Below are positions 42,535 to 52,500 of a DNA stretch of 52,500 nt, one piece after another. How positions within the stretch are numbered: position 1 is the first letter of the stretch; each line of letters starts with the position of its first letter. Both the position numbers and the translations under genes were made by a program. The notes beneath the pieces are model-generated. The model did not search any database, had not been told where the DNA came from, and saw only the letters and a list, made by a program, of their open reading frames with translations. The stretch is from Paulinella micropora (taxonomy: Eukaryota; Cercozoa; Imbricatea; Euglyphida; Paulinellidae): NCBI GenBank assembly GCA_019918135.1, contig WBZZ01007033.1:350001-402500 (forward strand), read 5' to 3'.

Positions 42535-44649
42535 ATGTTCGCCAACTCGCGCCACGACGATCCCCTGTCGCGTCTTTGGGAGCACAAGAGGAAATGTCTG
42601 GACCCCTTTACCATCCTGGCAGTGTACCATGATCTTCTGTCCTCCGAAAAGAAATTCCTGAAGGAAGTTGAGGAAGGGAAGTCAACTCCTCTTACTACGG
42701 ACCTCTCGTGGACGCAATCAACGCAGCTCAAAGAAGATTTATTTACTCATTATTTAGGTGAATATCGAAATATTTTACTTAAAGCAGTAAAACTTCGGAT
42801 AAGCAAACTAATTTGCTTCATTTACCATTGACACCCTCCCTAAAGTTGATGTGTAATCCGAATATAATAGCCCACGACATCTACCAGGAGTACCTTGGAC
42901 CTACAGGCTCTGCAGCTCAACATGAAGCTCTCTGAAATCAATTGGGTACTCTCATTCCTTTAGAGGAATTTATGAACCATTTACCAATTACGACTTCGAT
43001 GCCTGGGGCACCTGGATCACTTCCTGGATTGGTACTTCCAACCCCTGTAAGCATTCCTGTTCCCGTGTCCCCATCGACCCTGACTGGTACGATTCCAGCA
43101 GCAGCCCTGGGAAGTATTCCTTTGGGACCTGCACCGCCGACTCACCCATCGGCGGGCCCCACCACCCCAGCTGCACCATCATCGACTGCAACATCGTCAC
43201 CTATAGTCACTGCATCGTTGGCCTTTACCTCAGTTGCGTTGCCAGTGGGTGCAACAATATTTGCTCCCATCAGTAGGGTATCTCCAACCACCTCTGTCGA
43301 TCCGTTTGCCCGCACTGGTAGCCTAGCGAGTGGAGCGACACCCCTGCCCCTGCGTGACCCGCATCCATCGCTGGCATCCCTCTTGGCAGCACGCTCACCT
43401 GCCCCACTGGTCAATCAAGCACTGTCCATGTCAGACCCAGCCTTCGCGACACCACTTCGACCGATGACTGGCACTCTTGGACCTATGCTGACCTTTGCAA
43501 CGCAGATGGCAACCTCCACTGGTTCGTCAGGTTCAGCACCCACTACACCGACACTGGTACGCCCAACGCCTCGCATCTCGCTGAGTACAACATTGCAAGG
43601 TAGTCGCATCACGTTGAGCACTCTCTTCTCCGTCGCGGAAGAAGCTTACCTGACCTTGCTCGCTGGTAGCACGTACCACTCCGCGGAGGACAGAGATGGA
43701 GCCACTGTGACTGCAACAACAGGGAATGCAACAATTGTGACTCCGGCTCCCGCGAGCTCATCATCGAGTCCAGCATCGAGCTCAACGTCGAGTTCGTCTT
43801 CAGGTTCGTCAACTGACCCATCGTCCAGCACTGCGACTGTGACTCAGATCCCTGTCTCCCTTGACGGCCGCACCATCCCCGCCACCCACATGCAATAAGT
43901 CCACTTCAGCATCGTCGACAGGAAGAGTCCTGCTATCGTCCACCCTTGCAGGTATACCACCTTGCACGTTACACATGAGGTTCGAGTTCGATCCCTCTTC
44001 GTGATGACCCGTCCGCCAAGCGCGCCGACCGCCGATGTTGCAATTCAAGCCCGCGAACTCGCGTTCAACCTACAGTTAAACAACTTGTCAATGCTTTTTG
44101 CATGCAAACGCATCATCGATACGGTGCATAAATGAGGAGATAAAACTGCAATCGCCCTCATGGACGCGTACAGAGCTCGTTACATTCGTGCTACTGACGA
44201 ACGCAACTGCGTTTGGAGCATCATCTCATACATGCTCATGAAGTATTTCATGGAGCTGTTCACTGAGGGACGTCTGGAAAAGGGAGACACGAAGCGACCA
44301 GCTATGCAAGCCCTCAAACTTCGACGCTTTAAGAAGGAAAGCCTCGCAGTGTATGTAAATAGTTGCATCACCAGCTACGGGTGACACTGCCTATGCAGCT
44401 GGCTACTGGACAGCCGACTCCAATCAAGTTCGCGACGTGTCCCGGACGCTCACTCCCATGGAACGTGATCGATGTACCCGGTACGCTGCAGAGATACTCA
44501 ACGCACTTAGTGTTGCATGGCCCCGCGACCTCACTGACCTTGTACCTTGGACTAACTCCCTCGACCACCACGTTATGGAAGATTATTGGCCCTGGATGGA
44601 AAGTATTACGAAGCCCTCGTCGGCCAAAAATTTAGAAATACGGACATAA
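42535..44649 (+). pseudogene. Broken Pro/Ser/Thr-rich reading frame, possibly Gag-like
   Basis: Pieces 42535-42831 (ILAVYHDLLSSEKKFLKEVE), 42942-43898 (a long Pro/Ser/Thr/Ala-rich frame), then after a TAA near 43896 and a TGA near 44132, 44160-44384 (DAYRARYIRATDERNCVWS, MKYFMELFTEGRLEKGD). After a one-base shift at about 44382 it continues with GDTAYAAGYWTADSN to a TAA at 44647-44649. The sequence reads sensibly across the breaks, so it was once coding. It ends directly before GAGGAGGAAG and an LTR-like start, which suggests a retroelement Gag, but no zinc knuckle or other diagnostic motif is seen. Confidence 0.4.
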
Positions 44650-44690
44650 CTGAGGAGGAAGTGTCTAATTAATTGTCCAATATCCGGACA
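44650..44690. repeat. LTR-terminus-like sequence shared with the element 2 LTR, inverted
   Basis: GAGGAGGAAGTGTCTAATTA and ATTGTCCAAT here match the inverted first 40-50 bases of the element 2 LTR (16000, 34621) with few differences. Read on plus it looks like a polypurine tract followed by an LTR start (TGTCTAATTAATTG). Downstream, to 44857, nothing further is recognised. Confidence 0.55.
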
Positions 44691-44857
44691 AACGATACTG
44701 GAAAAAGTGTACTTTTTACCGGCTATCCGGAGGGTGATGCCTACACTTCATTTCTATTTAGTTTTTGTATCTGTTTGATACCACTTCCATTCTATCTCTT
44801 CTGCTTCTCACTCAGACTCTACGGGTTGCAAGTATTTTATTAAAACAGTGTTTGCGT

Positions 44858-45901
<1,044 letters not shown>

Positions 45902-46045
45902 CTCAATAGCAACACACTGCTGAAGTTTAATACTACCATAATAATATTACAATAGTTAGTAAGATTCGAATAAGTTAGGACTATAACAGTGGGGGGACTG
46001 TTCAATATCTGCCAGTTTGGGGTTCCGATTCCGAATCGGATGCCT

Positions 46046-48508
46046 TTAAAAGTCATCATCCTTTTTCTTCGCCGCTTGTTTGACCTTATATTCGGCAACA
46101 AGTTTCTGCTGCTTATCCGCGCTTACTGAGGCGATACGATTGAACTCCATGGAAAATGTTCCCTTGCCCTCGGTGGCGGAACGAAGATCAGTGGAATAGC
46201 CAAACATAGCTTCCAGAGGAACCTCGGCGTTAATGACACAAGCATTCCCTTCTCCGATCTCGACATTTGAGATCTGACCACGTTTCTTGATCAGGCCGCC
46301 CACCACCGAAGATTGGAACTCGCCTGGGATCTCTACTTCAACGTTCATGATGGGTTCAAGCAGCACCGGCCTTGCTCGTTCGAAAGCATCACGGAAAGCG
46401 CCTTTTGCACAGTTTCGGAATGCGAACTCAGTGGAGTCAACTGGATGGGAAGAGCCTTCCGTGATGACCACACGGACACCGGCGACAGGCTGGCCGGTCA
46501 TGAAGCCCTTCTCGCGGCATTCTTCAAAGCCTTTCTGAATGGCAGGCACCAGCTCAGGTGGAATGTCATTGCCGATCATTTCGTTCACAAATTCGAAAGT
46601 GGTTTCTCCGTTGGGATCCAAGGGCTCGATGTAGCCTTGCAAGCGGCCGAATTGACCTTGACCACCGGTTTGCTTTTTGTGTGTGTAATTGAAGTCGGAC
46701 CGCATCGTGATGGCTTCACGGTAGTTCACTTCTGGCGCTCCAATCTTGCATTCAATCCCAAACTCTCTCTTAATGCGCTCAGCATAGATCTGCAAATGCA
46801 GCTCACCCATTCCAGACATTAAGGTCTCGCCTGTTTCCGAAGCGGAAATCTGGAAAGTCGGATCTTCGCGTGTGAATTTGTCCAGAGCCTTGGCAAACTT
46901 CTGTCCGTCCGTGGCTTTCTTGGGAGCAATGGCGAGAGAAATGACCGGCTTGGGCACATGCATAGATTGCATAGTCAGTCGTGGACCACTGGTGAACGAT
47001 GTGCCTGTGGCGCAGTCTACTCCAAACACCGCAACGATGTCCCCGGCCGAAGCCTCTGTTAGGTCTTCCATTTCGTTCGCGTGCATGCGAACAAGGCGTG
47101 GCACTTTGACTTTCTTTTTGTCCGAAGTGCTGAATATCGTATTCCCCTTTTTCAAAGTCCCCTGATATATTCGCATGAAGGTGAGCTGACCAAACTTCCC
47201 GTCATCGATCTTGAACGCGTAGCCCACGAAAGGCTTTTCTGGATCTGCAAAGATTGCGACCTCCTCTTCATTTTTATCCGCGTCATATGCTACCTGTGGC
47301 ACTTCTTTCGGATTTGGAAGGTAATCCACCACTCCATCAAGCAGAGCTTGAACTCCTTTATTTTTGAAGGCCGCGCCCATGAAGACCGGCACAAATTGCA
47401 GGCCTACTGTGGCTTTGCGAATGGCAGTCCTGATATGGTCCGAATCAGGCATTTCATCCATCAGGAACAGATCAGCAATCCCCTCGTCTACGTCAGCTAA
47501 TTTGGCAATCAGCTCCTTTTTCTTTTCCTCAAACTCGGCTTCCAGTTGTGGAGGAATCTTGTCTTTGCGAACGTTGAGACCGTTGGGTCCTTCGTAATAC
47601 AAGGCCTCCCCCGTGATCAAGTCAACGCATCCCACATGCTTGTCCTCCAATCCTGCAACAGACATCCATGCCAACGAACACATTCGTTGCCGATTTCAAC
47701 GATTTTGTTTTGGTTGGCCTACCTATTGGTATCTGCACAGCGGCGGCGTTGAGGCCCATCTGCTGTCGAAGTCCCTTGATGGCTTTCCAGGGATTCGAAC
47801 CAATGCGATCCAGCTTGTTGATAAATACAATGCGAGGCACCTTGTAGCGTTTCATTTGGCGGTGGACAGTGAGAGACTGGCTTTGTACTCCTGCAACTCC
47901 GCAAAGAACAAGGATGGCTCCGTCCAACACTCGCAGAGATCGTTCAACTTCTATCGTGAAGTCCACATGACCTAATAAAGATAGAAAATGACAATATGTT
48001 TTCTATATGACGAGCCGACAGAAGAAATCTTTACCGGGAGTGTCGATGATGTTGATAAAGTTGTCTCTCCATTTCGCATGGGTGGCAGCAGACTGGATGG
48101 TGATGCCTTTCTCACGTTCCAGCTCCATGAAGTCCATCTTCGCACCTACCCCATCGGCACCTCTAACATCGTGCACCTACCAGCCCACAAAAATCGGTTC
48201 AGGACTTAGAAGTAGAGAGAAGACAGTCACCTCGTGTATTCTCCCGGTGTAGAAGAGAACACGCTCGGTCAATGTTGTCTTTCCTGAGTCAATGTGAGCG
48301 CTGATCCCTACAAGGAAGCCAGAATCGTGCAAGATCTACCATGCGAAACAGGCTATCCTGGACCTATGTTACGAAGCTTGTCCAGGTAGGCAGCCGATGA
48401 AAAAAAACGAAGTCTACTTGTTGCTCCCAACCAGTTCAAGGGCTGTTGTACCCGCATCATGGGACGCACACCCCACATTTCAGCCCACCTGTCAGGAGTA
48501 TGAGGCAT
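46046..48508 (-). CDS. GFM1: Mitochondrial elongation factor G1 (mtEF-G1), five exons, 739 aa
   Basis: GTPase that translocates tRNA-mRNA on the mitochondrial ribosome. Exons 48508-48364, 48307-48231, 48176-48035, 47971-47723 and 47652-46046 (TAA) join in phase by GT-AG introns of about 54-70 bp. The start at 48508 is the first in-frame ATG; later ATGs at 48478 and 48448 would also give a presequence rich in Arg and Ser without acids ([20 protein letters not shown]), as mitochondrial import needs. G motifs: AHIDSGKT (about residue 52), DTPGH (119) and NKLD (173). [13 protein letters not shown] marks switch I. Later domains are complete, including [11 protein letters not shown] and [20 protein letters not shown] (domain V). 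The [20 protein letters not shown] block is the mtEF-G1 type. Length is close to human GFM1. Confidence 0.96.
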
Positions 48509-49248
48509 GAATGGGCCACGTGCTTCAAAGGAGTATGGGCCACGTGCTTCAAAGAAAGAGTATGAGGCATGAATGTGCCACGTGCTTCAAAGGAGTGTAT
48601 CGGAAGTTGTCGAACTGCGCGCGAGTACTTGCGCGGTAGCAGACAGCAGCGTACTTCCCGACATCCGAAACATGGGGAAGTTGCGCCATTCTTCTGTCAA
48701 TGTCCTTCAACCCTGACAACCCCAGCTTTTCTCGCTTCACGGTATTATTCTACATTGTCTGTCTAAGTATGAGCAGTAGCCAACTTCTGCCAACATCGCA
48801 GCATGTTTCCCGGGGTCCACGGAAAACATGTGTAAGTTGCGCACATTTTTCTTTGGCTTATCTATGCTTTCAAGCCCTTCGTAGCTCGGACGACACTATC
48901 ACAGAACATGGATAGCTTTTTATCTTTGTGAGTGTTCATGTGTCCAGTCGTGACGTTTGGGTACGTGTCGATTCTGACGTTTTGGTACGTAACGAAAGCG
49001 ACGGTCACTTACCAATAGTAAGGAAGAGATGACCCGGCAGTCGAGGTCAATGATTTTGTCAGCGCACCAAGCCAGGCAGGGAAGAATGGCAACGGGGCAG
49101 AAAGTCCAGGAGGTGCTAGAATTTTTTGACACAGGGCAGAGGAGCAAAATAGAAGAACTTTCTTCTGTGCTCTCTCCAGGGAGATTCTGTGACCTTTGCA
49201 AGTCAACATCAGATTGTTCTAAATCTGAGCTTGCATTATAGAGCCCTC
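48509..49248. other. Divergent upstream region of EF-G1 and ProRS
   Basis: About 740 bp between two start codons on opposite strands. Holds three repeats with CACGTG near the EF-G1 side (listed separately), and near the ProRS side two copies of TGACGTTT followed by GGTACGT (about 48950-48992). No TATA box is evident. Confidence 0.6.
48512..48596 (-). promoter_or_regulatory. Three CACGTG-containing repeats at the EF-G1 5' end
   Basis: The unit GCCACGTGCTTCAAAG (plus strand) occurs three times, with CACGTG at 48517-48522, 48541-48546 and 48579-48584. The outer copies are followed or preceded by GAGTATGAGGCATGAATG, a local duplication that includes the ATG used here as EF-G1 start. CACGTG is the E-box/G-box core bound by bHLH and bZIP factors. 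Confidence 0.65.
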
Positions 49249-51072
49249 ATGTCGTCCGCAGAGGAGTTTATCAAAAAAGCTGAGGCTGAGCTTGCAAGTG
49301 CGGGCATCACTGGTCTCACAATCCATCGACATGCAGAAGTCAAGGACGTTGAAGGTTTGAAGCAGGTTCACATTATATGCTTGCTTCACGTTTTGTTGTA
49401 GTGCTGTCATGATGAAGCATCTTGCAAAGATCATACTTCTCTGTTTTTTACACAGTCAGTCCTGCTTATTAAGTAGTTTTGAATTTTGGAATGTGTTTGT
49501 GTTGTTCATTTGTCTGGCCACTCCTTTTGTCTTTGGACTTTCTTGCATAAAATATCATCTGCCTTTCACATGCCTTCTTCTTGTCGCAGGTTGCTGGTAA
49601 CCTTCCCGGCTTGCTGTGCAAGAACCTTTTCGTCAAAGACAAGAAGAAAAAGTTCTTTTTAGTGGTAGCCAAGCATGATGCTCAGGTCAAGTTGGGCAGC
49701 GTCGGTTCTGGTGGGAGTCGTATAGATGATAAGAATCTCCAGGAGATTCTGGGGGTACATATATGTGTTATGAAGCAGTTAATGAAAAAGAAGTGATGGA
49801 CTAATCAGGTAACAGCCGGCTCCGTGACTCCACTCGCTGTATGCAACGACAAAGAGAATAAAGTACGTGCTCTTCGCTGAAGTCACTCGCTCGCTTTGAA
49901 TTCAAATTGTCTTTGCTGTGCATGTCGAAGGTGACCGTCGTGCTGGACAAGGCGCTTGACCAAGGCTCCACGGTCAGAATATGGAATTACGAAAACAGCA
50001 GGCAGCAAATGACATGGATTCAGTTCCCGTGTTGTACAAAAGTGGATTACTTTGCATGTGTGTGTATGTGTGTGTGTGTAAGCTATTGAATGTGCATCCT
50101 CTAACGAACGCCGCCACTGTGGGCATACCGGCAGACCAGCTCAAGCAGTACATCGCCGCTAAAGGACACAAACTTGAGATCATCGACTTCGTGCGTACCT
50201 CGACCTTTTGAACATGCACTCATTTTCATGCTGCCTCATGGCTTCACCGAGGCTGTACTCAATGTGATCACCAGCACGCTGGCTGTCGTCTCCAGGCTGC
50301 TGGGGGCGCTGGCGGGGGCGGAGGCGCGAAGCCGAGCAAACCTTCCGGCAAGGCCGCCGCGGCGACCAACCAGGGCGGTCAAGGCAAATCCAAGGTCCGA
50401 TTTCGCCATGCAGTTTACAGTCTCAGTCTGGCCTGCGCCTGGGCTGTAGGCAGCTGCGGTCAAGCCTGCTGGCACCGAGGAAGGTGAAAATCAGGCTTGC
50501 ACACACTTACCCGCCCTGCCCTCCCCGCAGCCTCAAGCTGCTGCCACTCTTGTGCTGCAGAGTCCGTCCAGCAGCTGGCCATTATTTCCAAAAAGAACGT
50601 TGATTTCCCCAACTGGTCTGCCCTTCCTTCCGCCTTTTTAGTGAAAAGGTTCTTGTTGATGATATTGATCCAAGAGCAGGACAATTTTTCATAAAATTAA
50701 AGCAGAGGACTTAAAAGATGGAAAGAAAAGGGAAAGTACGAAACATGCAGGAATGAGCAGCGAAGACCAAGGCCCAGAAGAACAACAGCCCAAGGGAAAC
50801 GGAAGAGATAAGAAAACGAGATGTGAGAAACGCACGTGAAAATACATATGAACCCTGATCCCAGCTTCATGTGCACAATGTGTCCATTTTGCATATCACA
50901 TCTCATGCCTTGCATCACGTGCAGCAAGCACATAGACCAGCCCTAAGATTGTGTTGGTGGTGGGCAGGTACAAGGAGATCATGACCAAGAGCGAGCTGAT
51001 CGAGTACTACGACATCAGCGGCTGCTACATCCTGCGACCCTGGGCCTACGAGATGTGGGAGTGCATCCAGCG
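49249..51072 (+). CDS. Prolyl-tRNA synthetase with N-terminal YbaK/ProX-like editing domain, 5' part
   Basis: Attaches proline to tRNA-Pro; the N-terminal domain is of the family that clears mischarged tRNA. Exons in phase: 49249-49365, 49590-49754 ([20 protein letters not shown]), 49809-49862 ([12 protein letters not shown]), 49931-49972 ([10 protein letters not shown]), 50083-50190 ([12 protein letters not shown], then GHKLEIIDF), 50296-50394 and 50450-50483 (Gly/Ala/Lys-rich linker), 50561-50615 ([14 protein letters not shown]) and 50968-51072 ([20 protein letters not shown], motif 1 region of class II ProRS). The next exons lie beyond the window. The K that precedes NLPG and the HPLTN block mark the YbaK fold. 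Such fusions are known from apicomplexan ProRS. It is of eukaryote-type sequence. The last intron carries a mariner element and (CATA)n repeats. Confidence 0.93.
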
Positions 51073-51434
51073 GTCCGAAGCATTTTCTTTTGCATACATA
51101 TACATACAACATACATATACATACATATAAGGGGTGGCTCAAAAATTTCTCCCCATACTTCAAACCCATCTTCCCTTAAGCTAGCGCTGCAGCCTGTAGC
51201 CCAGGTTATACAGCAAGTACAGCACCCACAGATGTGTGTCCCTCAACCGCTCCCTACTCGCTTTCCCTGGCGAGAGTTTGAAAAAGTTCGAAGAGTCTCA
51301 AAAATCGTGTCTGACAAAGGGCCATTCTGGGACTGTGGATTTTGTTTTATAATGGCTTCCCTGTTCTACGCCTCGATCTAATCTTGCCGCTGCAGACTTG
51401 GGGTGCTGCGGTCGTGAGCTTCCACAGGATGCAT

Positions 51435-51660
51435 CTAGTCAGTCCATTCTCCTCCAGTGGTGATGACAGTGCGCACTCTTTGTCTCATCCCGGTCACCAT
51501 CTTCTCCACCATCTTCACGTCCACCCCTCGCCAGACTTTGAGCAGTCGGCGCTTCCATGCGGGCATGGGCGTTGGCGGTTGACACTGGGTCCCATATCCA
51601 TGTAGCCCCATACGTGTTCGATGGGATTTAGATCGGCAGACTAGGGGGAAACTTGGCCAG
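51435..51660 (-). pseudogene. Tc1/mariner transposase C-terminal remnant
   Basis: The minus strand reads DLNPIEHVWGYMDMGP, the conserved block around the last catalytic acid of Tc1-type DDE transposases. In another frame it continues with MVEKMVTGMRQRVRTVITT to a TAG at 51435, the usual C-terminal end. At least one shift separates the parts and the N-terminal two thirds are missing. Confidence 0.8.
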
Positions 51661-52200
51661 CTCCCGAGGTGGTCCTTTGTCTGACCGACTTTGGACCTTT
51701 TCCCGCATTTCTAAAATCTCGCCAGAGAGAGCGAGTGGAGAGATGTGGTTGCGGGGCTCACATCTATGGGCGCTATGCGTTTTGTGCGAATGAGCTGCGA
51801 AGGTTGCAGCGCTTGCTCATAGAAAGATAACCTCCTGGTCCCGAGGGTGGTCCTTTGTGCCGATTTCGGACCCTTTTCAAACTTTATACATTCTTGGCAG
51901 GGAGAGCGAGTGGGAGGGTGTCATTGCGGGGCACATATCTGTGGGCGTTATGCGCGCTTTGCAGATAAACTGCGCCGTATGTTGCAACGCTTGCTCAGGG
52001 AAAGATAGCCTCCCGGTCCCTAAGGGCGTTCCTTTGTCGGACCATCCTGCGATGGTGGGATACATAAATACTTTTATCCTAGCTTGCCCTGAGCAAGCAC
52101 TACAGGCAGTTACGCAGTTGATATGTACAGCATGCATAACACCCACAGCTCTTGCTGGAGAGAATTTAGAAAAGTTGAAAAAGTGTCGAAAATCTGCTTT
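51660..52200. repeat. Diverged internal copies of the mariner terminal sequence
   Basis: Two direct units at about 51668-51850 and 51851-52035 (GGTGGTCCTTTGT ... GAGCGAGTGG ... GCGCTTGCTCA) resemble the right terminal repeat. A segment at about 52077-52200 (GAGCAAGCACTACAGGC ... AGAAAAGTTGAAAAAGTG) resembles the left one in the opposite sense. This indicates nested or foldback insertions of related elements. Confidence 0.65.
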
Positions 52201-52396
52201 TTGTCAGACCCGATTTTTGAGACTCTTCCAACTTTTTCAAACTCTCGCTAGGGACAGCGAGTGGGGTGGTGTGGTTAAGGGACACACATCTGTGGGTGCT
52301 GTACTTGCTGTGAATATAACCTGGACTACAGGCTGCAGCGCTAGCTCAGGGGAAGATGAGGTTGAAGTGTGGTGAGAAACTTTTGAGCCACCCCTT

Positions 52397-52441
52397 ACAT
52401 ACATATACATACATACATACATACGTACATACATACATACA

Positions 52442-52475
<34 letters not shown>

Positions 52476-52500
52476 CATGCATACATGCATACATACATAC
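52397..52500. repeat. (CATA)n microsatellite
   Basis: CATA/TACA tetranucleotides to the window edge, also present left of the mariner element at about 51095-51129. The two parts were probably one tract before insertion. Confidence 0.9.

Larger units (their letters stand above)
51130..52395. mobile_element. Degenerate Tc1/mariner-like element with TIRs of about 200 bp, in a ProRS intron
   Basis: Starts AGGGGTGGCTCAAAA and ends TTTTGAGCCACCCCT, each flanked by TA (51128-51129 and 52396-52397), the Tc1/mariner target duplication, inside a (CATA)n tract. Similarity of the two ends extends about 200 bp inward (shared GCTAGCGCTGCAGCCTGTAG, GCACCCACAGATGTGTGTCC and GCGAGAGTTTGAAAAAGTT). The interior holds a transposase remnant and further diverged copies of the terminal sequence. 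Confidence 0.88.

Overview
The window is nuclear DNA of an intron-rich eukaryote. Host genes have short GT-AG introns, mostly about 30-120 bp in the compact genes, and the spaces between them hold Copia-type LTR retrotransposons, a tRNA-derived SINE family, a Tc1/mariner-like element and long microsatellites. The organism cannot be fixed from this sequence. A prolyl-tRNA synthetase with an N-terminal YbaK/ProX-like editing domain, the short introns and the heavy repeat load would suit a protist such as a chromerid or other alveolate. That placement is inference.

Host genes, left to right. (1) 1-4212 (+): 3' part of an ankyrin-repeat gene with SINEs in an intron. (2) 37908-37095 (-): a complete six-exon ankyrin-only protein (168 aa). 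(3) 38906-40704 (+): APH-1, the gamma-secretase scaffold, in about ten exons, divergent from the ankyrin gene, with two SINEs in the shared upstream region. (4) 48508-46046 (-): mitochondrial elongation factor G1, five exons, 739 aa, with a presequence. (5) 49249 to beyond the window (+): prolyl-tRNA synthetase, nine exons visible, with editing domain, linker and start of the catalytic core. EF-G1 and ProRS are divergent and share about 740 bp containing three CACGTG boxes.

Mobile DNA. Element 1 is a full-length Copia element on the minus strand (5564-14672) with 187-bp LTRs, a 5-bp target duplication, primer-binding site and polypurine tract; its gag-pol is broken by frameshifts. Element 2 (+) spans 16000-34981 with LTRs of 355 and 361 bp. 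Its middle is replaced by two related Copia copies placed head to head: element 3 (-, 20655 to about 26270) and element 4 (+, about 27030-31373). No 5' LTR is visible between them, and a protease fragment at the junction lies in inverted orientation. A related LTR fragment lies at 41.4 kb and a broken gag-like reading frame at 42.5-44.6 kb. The ProRS intron at the right edge carries a degenerate mariner with TIRs of about 200 bp.

Most unusual: Gag proteins with zinc fingers not expected in retroelement Gag (tandem CCCH fingers plus zinc knuckles in element 2, a MYND finger in element 3), a Cys/His cassette shared by the Gag regions of elements 1 and 2, and tandem hairpins in the leaders of elements 1 and 2.
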